A stretch of DNA of 23,493 bases. It comes from Planctomycetota bacterium. Its GTDB lineage: Bacteria; Planctomycetota; Planctomycetia; Pirellulales; Pirellulaceae. Positions within the stretch are counted from its first letter, which is position 1; each line of letters opens with the position of its first letter. The notes under the pieces were generated by a model. That model had not been told where the DNA came from, made no database searches, and saw only the letters and a list, made by a program, of their open reading frames with translations. The position numbers and the translations under genes are program-made. This document shows, in pieces, positions 5,903-13,608 of this stretch. Where the stretch lies: assembly GCA_026692885.1 (NCBI GenBank), contig JAPLNJ010000412.1:1-23493 (forward strand). The letters run 5' to 3'.

Positions 5903-8900
5903 ATGCCACGGTGCCTCTACGTCAGTCTGCTGGTTACGATCGCGTGGAACCACGCGGCCCAGGGTGCGGAATCGCTGCAAATTCGCTCCGGCCGATTTGC
6001 GGCCGTCGTGCGAAACGGCTCGCTCGTCGGACTCAAGTCGGCGACGGGGCTGGAGTTCGTCAAGGAACCCGCGGAACCGCGGGGCACAGGGATTCATCGC
6101 GTTCCAACGATGCACTGGGCCACCGCCAGCGACGAGTCGGGCGAACTGAGCAAGGACCAAGCCTTAACCCGGCAGTCTGGCAAGTTCACGGACTTGTCCG
6201 ACGCCATCGTCGACACCTCGTATCGGTTGGACGCGGCCAGCGGCGATCTGGTGCTTGGGCAGCGGGCGCGCTCCCCGGCAGACGGCGTGTGGGGCGTCAG
6301 TTGGTGGATCGCCGATATCCCCTTGGACTTCGCCATCCTGGTGCCCGGCGGTTCGGGACTGCGGCTCTCCCGCGAGACGCCCGGTTCGCGCCACCAGTTC
6401 GATTATCCGATCAGTTGGGAAGCCCAGTTCGTGGTCGTGGAAGGTCCCGGCCAGGGTTTCTTCGTCTGGGCCGAAGACCCGCAGGGACGCTTCAAGCGGT
6501 TGGTCGTCGAGCGGCGGTCCAGCGGGTGGCGGCTGGGCTTCGTGACGATCAACGACGCGCCGTTCGACACGTTGACCGCCTGCGACTCCGTACGCTGGCG
6601 GCTGAACGTCTACGAAGGCGACTGGCGCGTGCCAGCGCGGCGCTACCGCGATTGGCTGGCAGCCACGCTGCAGCCGGTTCGCGTGGAATCGCAATCGCCC
6701 GCTTGGGCTCGCGAGATCCGCGTCTGTGTCATCATGGGACTTGAGCTGCCGGTGCTCGAAGCTATGCCTCGGCGGCTGGACCCGCAGCAGACGCTGCTGT
6801 ACTTGCCGGAATGGCGGACCGCCGGCTACGACCGCAACTATCCCGACTACGACCAGCCTGTGCCGCAGTTGGAGCCGTTCGTGCGGCGAGCTCATGAACT
6901 CGGTTTTCGCGTCATGCTCCACGTCAATTACTTCGGCGTCGACCCGCTCCATCCGCTGTACCCGCAGTTCGAGCCGTTCCAGGTACTCGATCCTTGGGGC
7001 AAGCACGAGCTGCAGTGGTGGGTGTGGCCGCCGGAGGAACCCGACATCCGGTTTGCGTACATCAACCCGGCCTGCCGGGCGTGGCGAGACTGTTTCGTGA
7101 AGGCGATGGTCGAGCTCTGTAACCGTACCGGGACGGACGCGCTGCACTTGGACCAGACGCTGTGTATCTACAACGACCACCGGGGACGGATCGAGGGCCA
7201 GTCGATGCTGGAGGGAAGCCTGGCCCTGCACCGCGCGTTGCGCGAGGCGCTCCCGCAGGTCGCGCTGAGCGGCGAAGGGCTGAACGAAGTCACCTGCCGC
7301 TACGAGGCGTTCGCACAGCGGCATATGTGGGGCTTGGACCATTCGAAGGGCACGTGGGACCGCCGTTGGCTGGCCGCGGCCCACCCGATCAGCTCCTACG
7401 TGCTGCGACCCTTCACGACGATGTACGGTTATCTGGGCTGCGCCCCGCCCGACGCCGACCAGCTGTACGCAGCCTGGAACGAGGCGTATCGGCACTGGGG
7501 CATCATCCCCACGCTCAAGCCGACGCTGGCGGCGCTCGCCGAACCTACCGGCTTTGCCAGGCAATTCTTTGACGAGGCCGAGTTCTGGCAGCGGCAACGA
7601 GTCAGACTCGATCTCGACGGGCCATGGCCGGCCGACGTCGCGATGCCATTGCGCACCACCGACGGGCAGCCCGCCGCCGCCATGAGCGACCGCAGCTTGG
7701 TTTGCGGAGAGCGGGTGGTCAGCCGCACGATCACCGGCGTCCGTCAAGTCGAAGCCCCAGGCACAATTCCCGGTTGGCCGGCCTACGACGAGCGGCGTTT
7801 GCTCGGCCTCTGTCCCGAAGGCTGGTATCCTCACTTCAAGGATCCGCGAGACCTGCGGCTATTTCACGTCTCGCGTCTGCCCGAGCGGCTCACGTTGGAC
7901 GGCGTGGCGGATCTGGGCGAGATCGCGGTGGTCCGGACTCGCGATGCGGCGACGCTGCTGGCCGATTTGACAGCGGGGCTGGACCGGGCCCTGTGTGGCA
8001 GTCGCCCGGACCGCGGGCAGACGGTCACGGCGCTGGGCGGCATCGAGGCCGAGGATGGCGCTATGTTTACGGCCTCGGGCGAAGTGATTTCGGCTCATCC
8101 GCCTTGGAAAATAGCCGGCAGCGGTGAAGTGTTCGCCCGGTTCACCATCCCGCTGCCCGGCGAGGGAATGTTGCAGTTCCTCAGCGAGGTGGCCCTCGAT
8201 TCGGGTGCCGTCGGACCGAAAAAGAGCGACGGCGTGACGTTCTTCGTCCGAGCCTTCGACAACACACGCCCTGTGCCCGGCGTCGCGGAGAGCGGGTCCG
8301 AGGGCGACGGGTTGCGGGCCGAACTGCACCAACCCACCGCCGAACGTCGTTCATTCACCTTGGACCTCACGCCGCTGGCAGGCCAGACCATCACCCTGGA
8401 GCTGGCCGTCGGGCCGGGACCTCTGGGTTCGCCCAGTTTCGACTGGGCCCGTTGGTACCGTCCACGCATCGAGCAGTCCGTGCGTGGCGAAGACATGCTC
8501 GCCGTGTCCGGCGGGAAGCCCTGGATGCTGGCCTTGGGAGGTGCCGGAGCGGCACCGATCCGCAGGGATGGCGAAACGGCCGAGGTCCACGTCCCGGTGC
8601 CCGGCACGGTGTACTTCCTGCGCCAGTCGCCGCCAGCGGTTCAGCTGCCCCTCGATGTATCGCGTCAGACATTCCAACTTCTGTTCGTCAAGGACTCGGG
8701 CCAAGCGGTGTCCTCCGCCCAGTACGCGGCTGTCAGCCGTCAGCCGACTACGGTGGCGGGAGTCAGCCGCGAGGGTTTGTTCGCCCATCCGCCCGACCAC
8801 GGCCGTACGGTCGCCCTGTTCCCCATGTCCCTGCCGACCGAACCTTCCCGATTCGAGACCTGGATCGGGATCCGCGACGGCTCGAAATCCGACGGCGTGA

Positions 8901-9106
8901 TCTTCGCCGTGGAAATCAACGGCCGCGAGTTGGCTCGTCGCAAGCTGCAACCCGGCGCGTGGGCGGAACTCACTGCCGATCTGGCTACCTGGGCGGGTCA
9001 AAGCGTGGTCCTGTCGCTGGTCACCGACTCGGACGGTCCCTTCCTCTGCGACTGGGCGGCCTGGGGCGAGCCGCGCATCACGGCCGGCCAAGCGCCCAGC
9101 CCGTGA
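5903..9106 (+). CDS. Secreted DUF6259-type glycosidase-like protein with tandem C-terminal beta modules
   Basis: About 1,067 residues. ATG 5903 is chosen because GAGGAC lies 5 bases before it and a signal peptide follows (hydrophobic LYVSLLVTIAW, cleavage likely after AAQG-A near residue 22). Residues about 25-255 form a beta-rich domain. About 270-600 look like a TIM-barrel glycosidase of the DUF6259 type: YLPEWRTAGYDRNYPDY, GFRVMLHVNYFGVD, ALHLDQTLC (Asp417) and ALSGEGLNE (Glu458), the acidic residues being candidate catalytic groups by position. The C-terminus carries two similar beta-sandwich modules, each with a SDGV(T/I)F strand and a DWA(R/A)W ending. The protein probably acts on a polysaccharide outside the cytoplasm or in the periplasm. 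Substrate is unknown. It stands alone, convergent with the metallohydrolase gene. Confidence 0.87.
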   Translation: MPRCLYVSLLVTIAWNHAAQGAESLQIRSGRFAAVVRNGSLVGLKSATGLEFVKEPAEPRGTGIHRVPTMHWATASDESGELSKDQALTRQSGKFTDLSDAIVDTSYRLDAASGDLVLGQRARSPADGVWGVSWWIADIPLDFAILVPGGSGLRLSRETPGSRHQFDYPISWEAQFVVVEGPGQGFFVWAEDPQGRFKRLVVERRSSGWRLGFVTINDAPFDTLTACDSVRWRLNVYEGDWRVPARRYRDWLAATLQPVRVESQSPAWAREIRVCVIMGLELPVLEAMPRRLDPQQTLLYLPEWRTAGYDRNYPDYDQPVPQLEPFVRRAHELGFRVMLHVNYFGVDPLHPLYPQFEPFQVLDPWGKHELQWWVWPPEEPDIRFAYINPACRAWRDCFVKAMVELCNRTGTDALHLDQTLCIYNDHRGRIEGQSMLEGSLALHRALREALPQVALSGEGLNEVTCRYEAFAQRHMWGLDHSKGTWDRRWLAAAHPISSYVLRPFTTMYGYLGCAPPDADQLYAAWNEAYRHWGIIPTLKPTLAALAEPTGFARQFFDEAEFWQRQRVRLDLDGPWPADVAMPLRTTDGQPAAAMSDRSLVCGERVVSRTITGVRQVEAPGTIPGWPAYDERRLLGLCPEGWYPHFKDPRDLRLFHVSRLPERLTLDGVADLGEIAVVRTRDAATLLADLTAGLDRALCGSRPDRGQTVTALGGIEAEDGAMFTASGEVISAHPPWKIAGSGEVFARFTIPLPGEGMLQFLSEVALDSGAVGPKKSDGVTFFVRAFDNTRPVPGVAESGSEGDGLRAELHQPTAERRSFTLDLTPLAGQTITLELAVGPGPLGSPSFDWARWYRPRIEQSVRGEDMLAVSGGKPWMLALGGAGAAPIRRDGETAEVHVPVPGTVYFLRQSPPAVQLPLDVSRQTFQLLFVKDSGQAVSSAQYAAVSRQPTTVAGVSREGLFAHPPDHGRTVALFPMSLPTEPSRFETWIGIRDGSKSDGVIFAVEINGRELARRKLQPGAWAELTADLATWAGQSVVLSLVTDSDGPFLCDWAAWGEPRITAGQAPSP

Positions 9107-9140
9107 TCGTAACCTTGCGAGATGTAAGCAGCAGGGTGGT

Positions 9141-9893
9141 TTAGACTTCGTAACAGCGCCCCTGGCGCAGCACTTCGATCGTGGACGCCGACGTGTCGAA
9201 GTTGTCGGGGTAGTGGATCAGACGCAGCTTGGCCCGCACGGCCAGCGGCAACGTCGCCAAGTGCTCGTAGGGGGTGTGCAAGAAACCGCCATCCGCCTCA
9301 TGCACGATCAGGTCCGCGGCGGTCAGCCAGGCGATCAGTTCCGGGTCGAACGCCGTGTCGGCACTATAGCCCAGTTTTCGCCCTACGGCTTCGATGAACA
9401 GGGCCGTGGTCGGTACCGAGTGCAGGGTGGGGCGGCAACGCACGGCGAAGGGACCGAGCTGCACCGCGGCCGTCTCGCTCAGCGGAATCAAGTCGAAGAA
9501 GTCCTCGAAATACCGCTCCACCGGCGTCTGACCTGGTTCCCGGACCACCCACCTCATGCTGGCGGACAGGTGGCCGTCCCAGAGTTGCTCCGACACGCTG
9601 GGGTGAGCCAGGAGCCGTAGCGGCCGCCCCAACACGAACCGGCTGTAGAGGGCTGCGCCTTCCAGGCCGGAAACATGGTCGGCATGCAGGTGCGTGAGCA
9701 CGACCGCATCGATGCTGGGGAGGTCCAGTTCCACGCCCGCCGAGCGCGAAGCCTCGCCCATCATTTTCCGGATCGGGTGTGGACAGTCGACCAGCAGCCA
9801 GGCCCCCTCCGCTTCCAACGCGAGGCAGCTCGAGTACGAGCAAGCCGAAAACGCGCCACCTACGCCTAGCGTCACGAGCCGGAAATTGTGCAT
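9141..9893 (-). CDS. RNase Z-like metallo-beta-lactamase-fold hydrolase
   Basis: With the start at 9891-9893 the protein has 250 residues and begins MHNFRLVTLGVGGAFSA, the usual first strand of the fold. AGGGG lies about 9 bases upstream. A GTG at 9963-9965 overlapping the cyclase stop (GTGA) would add 24 unconserved-looking residues and is the alternative. The metal site is complete: THLHADHVSGLEG (His68, His70, Asp72, His73), a later His in PTLHSVP, Asp in YSADTAFDP, and His in DLIVHEADGG. The YSADT and VHEA motifs place it with RNase Z/class II phosphodiesterase-like members rather than beta-lactamases. It is the second gene of an operon with the nucleotide cyclase, so a role in hydrolysing a cyclic nucleotide or another phosphodiester is a reasonable inference. 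tRNA 3' processing or another substrate is not excluded. Confidence 0.9.
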   Translation of the reverse strand: MHNFRLVTLGVGGAFSACSYSSCLALEAEGAWLLVDCPHPIRKMMGEASRSAGVELDLPSIDAVVLTHLHADHVSGLEGAALYSRFVLGRPLRLLAHPSVSEQLWDGHLSASMRWVVREPGQTPVERYFEDFFDLIPLSETAAVQLGPFAVRCRPTLHSVPTTALFIEAVGRKLGYSADTAFDPELIAWLTAADLIVHEADGGFLHTPYEHLATLPLAVRAKLRLIHYPDNFDTSASTIEVLRQGRCYEV

Positions 9894-9961
9894 CGGTAAG
9901 CCCCTGGTCGCAAACACTTGAACACCCTCCGTTCCCTGCACCAAACCGGCTCCGAAAAGGG

Positions 9962-11839
9962 TCACTTGGTACTCACTTCGATGATTGGCTCAAAGGGTTG
10001 CGGTCGAGACTCCAGACACTCCCAGGCTCGGCGCATCAGCTTCAGGGTGGGGGTGTCATAGTGTCCTTGCTCCTCCGCCGAGGACAGCAATGGCATGAGG
10101 GCTTGGCAGGCCTGCGACCATTGCCCGGCTTCGTACAAGGCCAGGGCCCGTTCGTAGGCCTCGCGCTGGGCCAGCCAGGACGGATCGGCCTGCTCCCCGT
10201 GCAGTTCGTGCAGCAGGACCGGCTCGCTGACCCCTGGCAGACGAACCAGGCCGAGCCGGCGGGCCTGGAAGTTGGGCGGCAACTGTTCACGGGTACGTTC
10301 CGAGAGCAAGAGCGGTAATCCCAGCTTCTTGGTGGCGTCCTGGATTCGGCTGGCGAGATTCACGGTGTGCCCGTGGGGGCCGTACTTGAACTTGCGACTG
10401 CTGCCGGTATTGCCGACTTGGGCCTCGCCCGTGTTGAGGCCAATGCCTAGCGCCAGCGACCCGGCCGCCTCTGCTCCCCAGCGGGCATTCAGGCTCGGCA
10501 ACTCCCCCAACATCGCCAACGCTGCCCGGCAGGCACGCACGGCGTGGTCGGGCTGTTTCGCCGGTGCGTTCCACATGGCCAGAATGCCGTCGCCAGCGTA
10601 ATCGACGATGGCCCCGCCGTGCTCGACAATGCGTTCCGACAGGCATTCCATCATATCCCGTACCACGCGGCAGGTCTTGTGGGCTCCCAGTCGCTGTGAC
10701 AGTTCCATAAACCCGCGCAGGTCGCTAAACAGGATCGTCACTTCCTCGGAACGGCCCTCCAGCAGATGGGGATCACGCTCCAATTCTCGCACCAGTTCCG
10801 GCGAGAAGAACTGTTCGAACTGGACCCGCGTCCGGACGGCCGCGGACCGTGCCAAATTGGTCCCAGCGGCCGCCGCCAGGAGCTGCACCAATTGTGCCTC
10901 CAGGGGCGCGATACCGCCGCGAGCCAGGAGGTTCCGCTGGGTACGCACTCCATATAAGGCGCCGACCACGTCGTCCTGCAGCCCGAAGATGGGCGCGACC
11001 ACCGCGGCTTCCACACCGTCGAGACTCATCGATTCCGTGGGGAGCTGACTCAGATCTCGGTAGATCGTCCGCCGCGCCGTCAGGACGTGGTTCAGGAGCG
11101 TCTGACTGTAGCGAATCCCGACGCGATCGTCGTCCAAGGCACTGCCGACGATGCTCCACGCCCCATCCCGGCGCAGAAGTACGAGGCTCAGATCCAAACC
11201 GATCAGGTCCATCAAGGCCTGCGCGGTGCGTTCGTAGAACTCGGGTGATCCGGCCGCCGCCTGCTGCAGTTCGATAACTGTCTCCAGCCAATCGGCAAAC
11301 ACGTCTGGAGCCGACTCCGACGAGGCCTCGCCTTGCAGTCCGAGCCGTGGCCGCCCCCGCGGGCGCCTGCTCGACGGCTCGATGGCGACCAGGCCTTCCA
11401 GGCGGAGCCTGTCGCTGGCTAGTTCCGCATCTTTCTTGGTGATCTTCGTTTGCAAGTGCACATGGGGCGTCTCCTCGGCGGTACGTGACACCGGTTTGGC
11501 CGAGGGTGCTATCGCTACGCCGACCGGCGGTGCGGGTTCGATCTGGAGTTTGGTGGCGCCCATCTGCAAAGCGAGGGGCAGCTCCAGCTCGCGTGCTTGA
11601 GAAATGCCAATTTCGCCGCCATCGGCCAGGAAAACGGCGTGGCTGAGACTGAGATTCTCGATCCGGACACGGTTATCAGGCAACGCTTCGATGCGCAATT
11701 GATCGCGCGAGACCGTGGGATCTTCGATCCGAAAGCGTTGGAGCTCTCGTTCCGGACCGCGGCCAAGCTCCAACGGCCCTGCGGCGTGCTCGAACTGCGT
11801 CCGCTGCATCGCGTTGATGACCTGAATCCACAGTGACAC
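9962..11839 (-). CDS. FHA-GAF-class III nucleotide cyclase
   Basis: Probable start is GTG at 11837-11839, because AGGAAGG lies 7 bases upstream; a GTG nine bases earlier sits too close to that sequence. Numbering here uses the longer form. Domains: FHA (about 15-105; LGRGPE, DPTVSRDQLRI, where the usual His of SxxH is Gln50), Arg-rich linker, GAF (about 200-335), class III cyclase (about 365-545). Metal-binding Asp376 (ILFSDLRGF) and Asp420 (DYAGDGILAMW) are present, as are transition-state Asn497 and Arg501 (HTVNLASRI). The positions that normally select adenine hold Asp416 instead of Lys and Gly490 instead of Asp, so the nucleotide used is uncertain. A helical C-terminal tail follows. FHA domains bind phosphothreonine, which suggests control by a Ser/Thr kinase such as the one encoded nearby. 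Confidence 0.92.
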   Translation of the reverse strand: MSLWIQVINAMQRTQFEHAAGPLELGRGPERELQRFRIEDPTVSRDQLRIEALPDNRVRIENLSLSHAVFLADGGEIGISQARELELPLALQMGATKLQIEPAPPVGVAIAPSAKPVSRTAEETPHVHLQTKITKKDAELASDRLRLEGLVAIEPSSRRPRGRPRLGLQGEASSESAPDVFADWLETVIELQQAAAGSPEFYERTAQALMDLIGLDLSLVLLRRDGAWSIVGSALDDDRVGIRYSQTLLNHVLTARRTIYRDLSQLPTESMSLDGVEAAVVAPIFGLQDDVVGALYGVRTQRNLLARGGIAPLEAQLVQLLAAAAGTNLARSAAVRTRVQFEQFFSPELVRELERDPHLLEGRSEEVTILFSDLRGFMELSQRLGAHKTCRVVRDMMECLSERIVEHGGAIVDYAGDGILAMWNAPAKQPDHAVRACRAALAMLGELPSLNARWGAEAAGSLALGIGLNTGEAQVGNTGSSRKFKYGPHGHTVNLASRIQDATKKLGLPLLLSERTREQLPPNFQARRLGLVRLPGVSEPVLLHELHGEQADPSWLAQREAYERALALYEAGQWSQACQALMPLLSSAEEQGHYDTPTLKLMRRAWECLESRPQPFEPIIEVSTK

Positions 11840-11987
11840 GGTTAGCACCTTCCTGCTACGGGGTTGCTGCGGACGACTCGGCGCGGCTTACAAGCTCGGC
11901 TGCGACGAGCGCCCGCCCGTACCCCAGACCAGCGGGTCCCAGAGCTGGCAGCGGGGAAGCCGTCCCAGCTGCCCCCGCACAATCTGA

Positions 11988-12016
11988 AGTGTACCGGTTT
12001 GAAAAATGGCTCGCAA
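11988..12016 (-). promoter_or_regulatory. Putative promoter of the cyclase-metallohydrolase operon
   Basis: On the minus strand, TTGCGA (12011-12016) and TACACT (11988-11993) are 17 bases apart, each matching four of six consensus bases. It leaves a leader of about 145 bases before the cyclase start. Its -35 box is about 40 bases from that of the divergent promoter, so a regulator bound between them could control both transcripts. Confidence 0.35.
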
Positions 12017-12055
12017 GTATCTGCTCCGGCTGGGGCAATAAGTCGCGAAGGCCGA

Positions 12056-12084
12056 TTGAAACGACAGACCCTGTGGTCTAAGAT
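12056..12084 (+). promoter_or_regulatory. Putative sigma-70-type promoter of the CNBD-methyltransferase gene
   Basis: TTGAAA (12056-12061) and TAAGAT (12079-12084) are separated by exactly 17 bases. Predicted transcription would begin near 12091, giving a leader of about 36 bases that contains the ribosome-binding sequence AGGGGA (12114-12119), 7 bases before ATG 12127. No clear operator palindrome was seen between the two divergent promoters. Confidence 0.5.
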
Positions 12085-12126
12085 CTTGAGCCCTAGGCAA
12101 GCGGATGGAAACCAGGGGACGAGCCG

Positions 12127-13578
12127 ATGTTGGAAGTACTGTCACTCTTCAAGGATCTGCACGACGACGACATTCACTGGATCCTCCAATCCGGCCAGGA
12201 GCAACAGGTCATCTCGGGTACGGTCATTATTCAAGAGGGCAAGCAACCGGAAGCCCTCTGGTTTGTGCTCGAGGGGCTGGTCTCCGTCAGTACGTCCTTG
12301 GCTGGCCCCGGGCCCCTGGCCCTGCTCGGTCCCGGTGAACTCCTGGGCGAGATCTCCTTCCTGGAAGACTCCCCCGCCACAGCGACCGTCACGGCGGCGG
12401 AAAACACGCTCTTGTTGTGCCTGCCCCGCGCCCGACTCACCGCCCAGCTCGACGAAGATCCCTGGTTTGCCCAACGTCTGTATCGGGCGTTTGCGTTGAT
12501 CTCGTCGCGACGACTCCGCGAGCGGGTGCAAGGGCTCGTGCGGGAGCGGCAAGCCCACGCTGCCGTCGAAGAAACTCCGGGCCTGGGGAGCAGGCTGGGC
12601 GAGGCACTCTTTCATTTCAAGTCGCGGCTGCAGGCCGCGGATCAGGCGGCCATCCGAGACGACGGGACGATCGGCGAGGAACTCCGGGAGGCGATCCTGA
12701 GCGACTTTCAGAATTTCACAAAGCTGCTTAACGATGAGCTGGGCGATGCCTCGGGCTTAGATCAGCATATACGCGAAGACAGGGGAGTCCGCGTCAAGAC
12801 CGAACTGCTGCCCTACATCCTACTCACGCAAAGCGGCGAGCGGTTCTACTCGAAGCCCCGCGGTTACGCGGGCGATTTCATGACGATTGAATTCATGTAT
12901 CAAAACACTCCGACCGGCACCGGTCGCATCGGACCGCTGCTAGACGAAGGTTTTCTCGAGTTGCCCGCTTCCCAGGCGGTTCGCAACCGCCGCGGATTAT
13001 TGGTTGAGGAAATCCAACGTACGTGCGAAACGAGCACCGCCGACACGGTGCGGATTACCAGTCTGGCCTGCGGTCCGGCCGCCGAAGTGTTCGACGTGCT
13101 GAGCTCGTCCAAGCAGGCCTCGCGGCTGAAGGTCACCCTGCTCGATATCGACCTGCAAGCCCTCGCTTTTGTCACCGATAAGGCCGCCAAAAGGAAACTC
13201 CAACGGCAGATCAAGGCGGTGAACCGCAACCTGGTCTATTTGGCCACCGGACGCCAGCAGCTCGATCTTCCACCGCAAGATCTGGTGTACAGTATCGGCT
13301 TGATCGATTATTTCAGCGATAAGTTCGTCCTCGCGCTGCTGGATTACGTCTACGGCCTGCTGCAGCCGGGTGGGCGAGTCATCCTCGGCAATTACCACCC
13401 CACCAACACGACCAAAGCCCTGATGGATTACGTGCTGGACTGGAAACTCATTCATCGCTCCGAGGCAGACATGGACCGGTTGTTCCGCCAGTCTCGCTTC
13501 CAGCGACCGTGCACGCAGATCCGTTTCGAGGCCCAGGGGATCAATCTGTTTGCCGAAGGCGTCAAAGAGACGCCGTGA
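12127..13578 (+). CDS. Cyclic-nucleotide-binding-domain/PhcB-like SAM methyltransferase fusion
   Basis: 483 residues, cytoplasmic. The N-terminal CNBD (about 1-130) has the Crp-type beta roll with GPGELLGEISFLEDSPATATV. The phosphate-cassette Glu75 is kept, but the Arg that normally contacts the cyclic phosphate is replaced by Ala84. A helical linker leads to KPRGYAGDF (about 243-251), a signature of the family, and a Rossmann methyltransferase: SAM motif I ITSLACGPAAE (310-320), acidic VTLLDID (336-342), YSIGLIDYFSD (388-398) and LLQPGGRVILGNYHP. This type is often annotated after PhcB, which makes the 3-hydroxypalmitic acid methyl ester quorum signal in Ralstonia. The methyl acceptor here is not known. 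It is divergent from the cyclase, suggesting that the cyclase product regulates it. Confidence 0.88.
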   Translation: MLEVLSLFKDLHDDDIHWILQSGQEQQVISGTVIIQEGKQPEALWFVLEGLVSVSTSLAGPGPLALLGPGELLGEISFLEDSPATATVTAAENTLLLCLPRARLTAQLDEDPWFAQRLYRAFALISSRRLRERVQGLVRERQAHAAVEETPGLGSRLGEALFHFKSRLQAADQAAIRDDGTIGEELREAILSDFQNFTKLLNDELGDASGLDQHIREDRGVRVKTELLPYILLTQSGERFYSKPRGYAGDFMTIEFMYQNTPTGTGRIGPLLDEGFLELPASQAVRNRRGLLVEEIQRTCETSTADTVRITSLACGPAAEVFDVLSSSKQASRLKVTLLDIDLQALAFVTDKAAKRKLQRQIKAVNRNLVYLATGRQQLDLPPQDLVYSIGLIDYFSDKFVLALLDYVYGLLQPGGRVILGNYHPTNTTKALMDYVLDWKLIHRSEADMDRLFRQSRFQRPCTQIRFEAQGINLFAEGVKETP

Positions 13579-13608
13579 CGCGGGGTGGAACCTGGGCTCG
13601 TCACTGGC

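Noticed and set aside
6164..7834. Long open frame of 556 codons on the minus strand
   Set aside because: It lies fully antisense to the DUF6259-type gene, is rich in Arg, Gln and His with no domain pattern, and is typical of the shadow frame produced by GC-rich third positions.
13579..13608. Weak hairpin between the convergent methyltransferase and kinase genes as a terminator
   Set aside because: Only a 6-bp GTGACG/CGTCAC stem (which begins within the stop region) with a large loop and no U-run on either strand.
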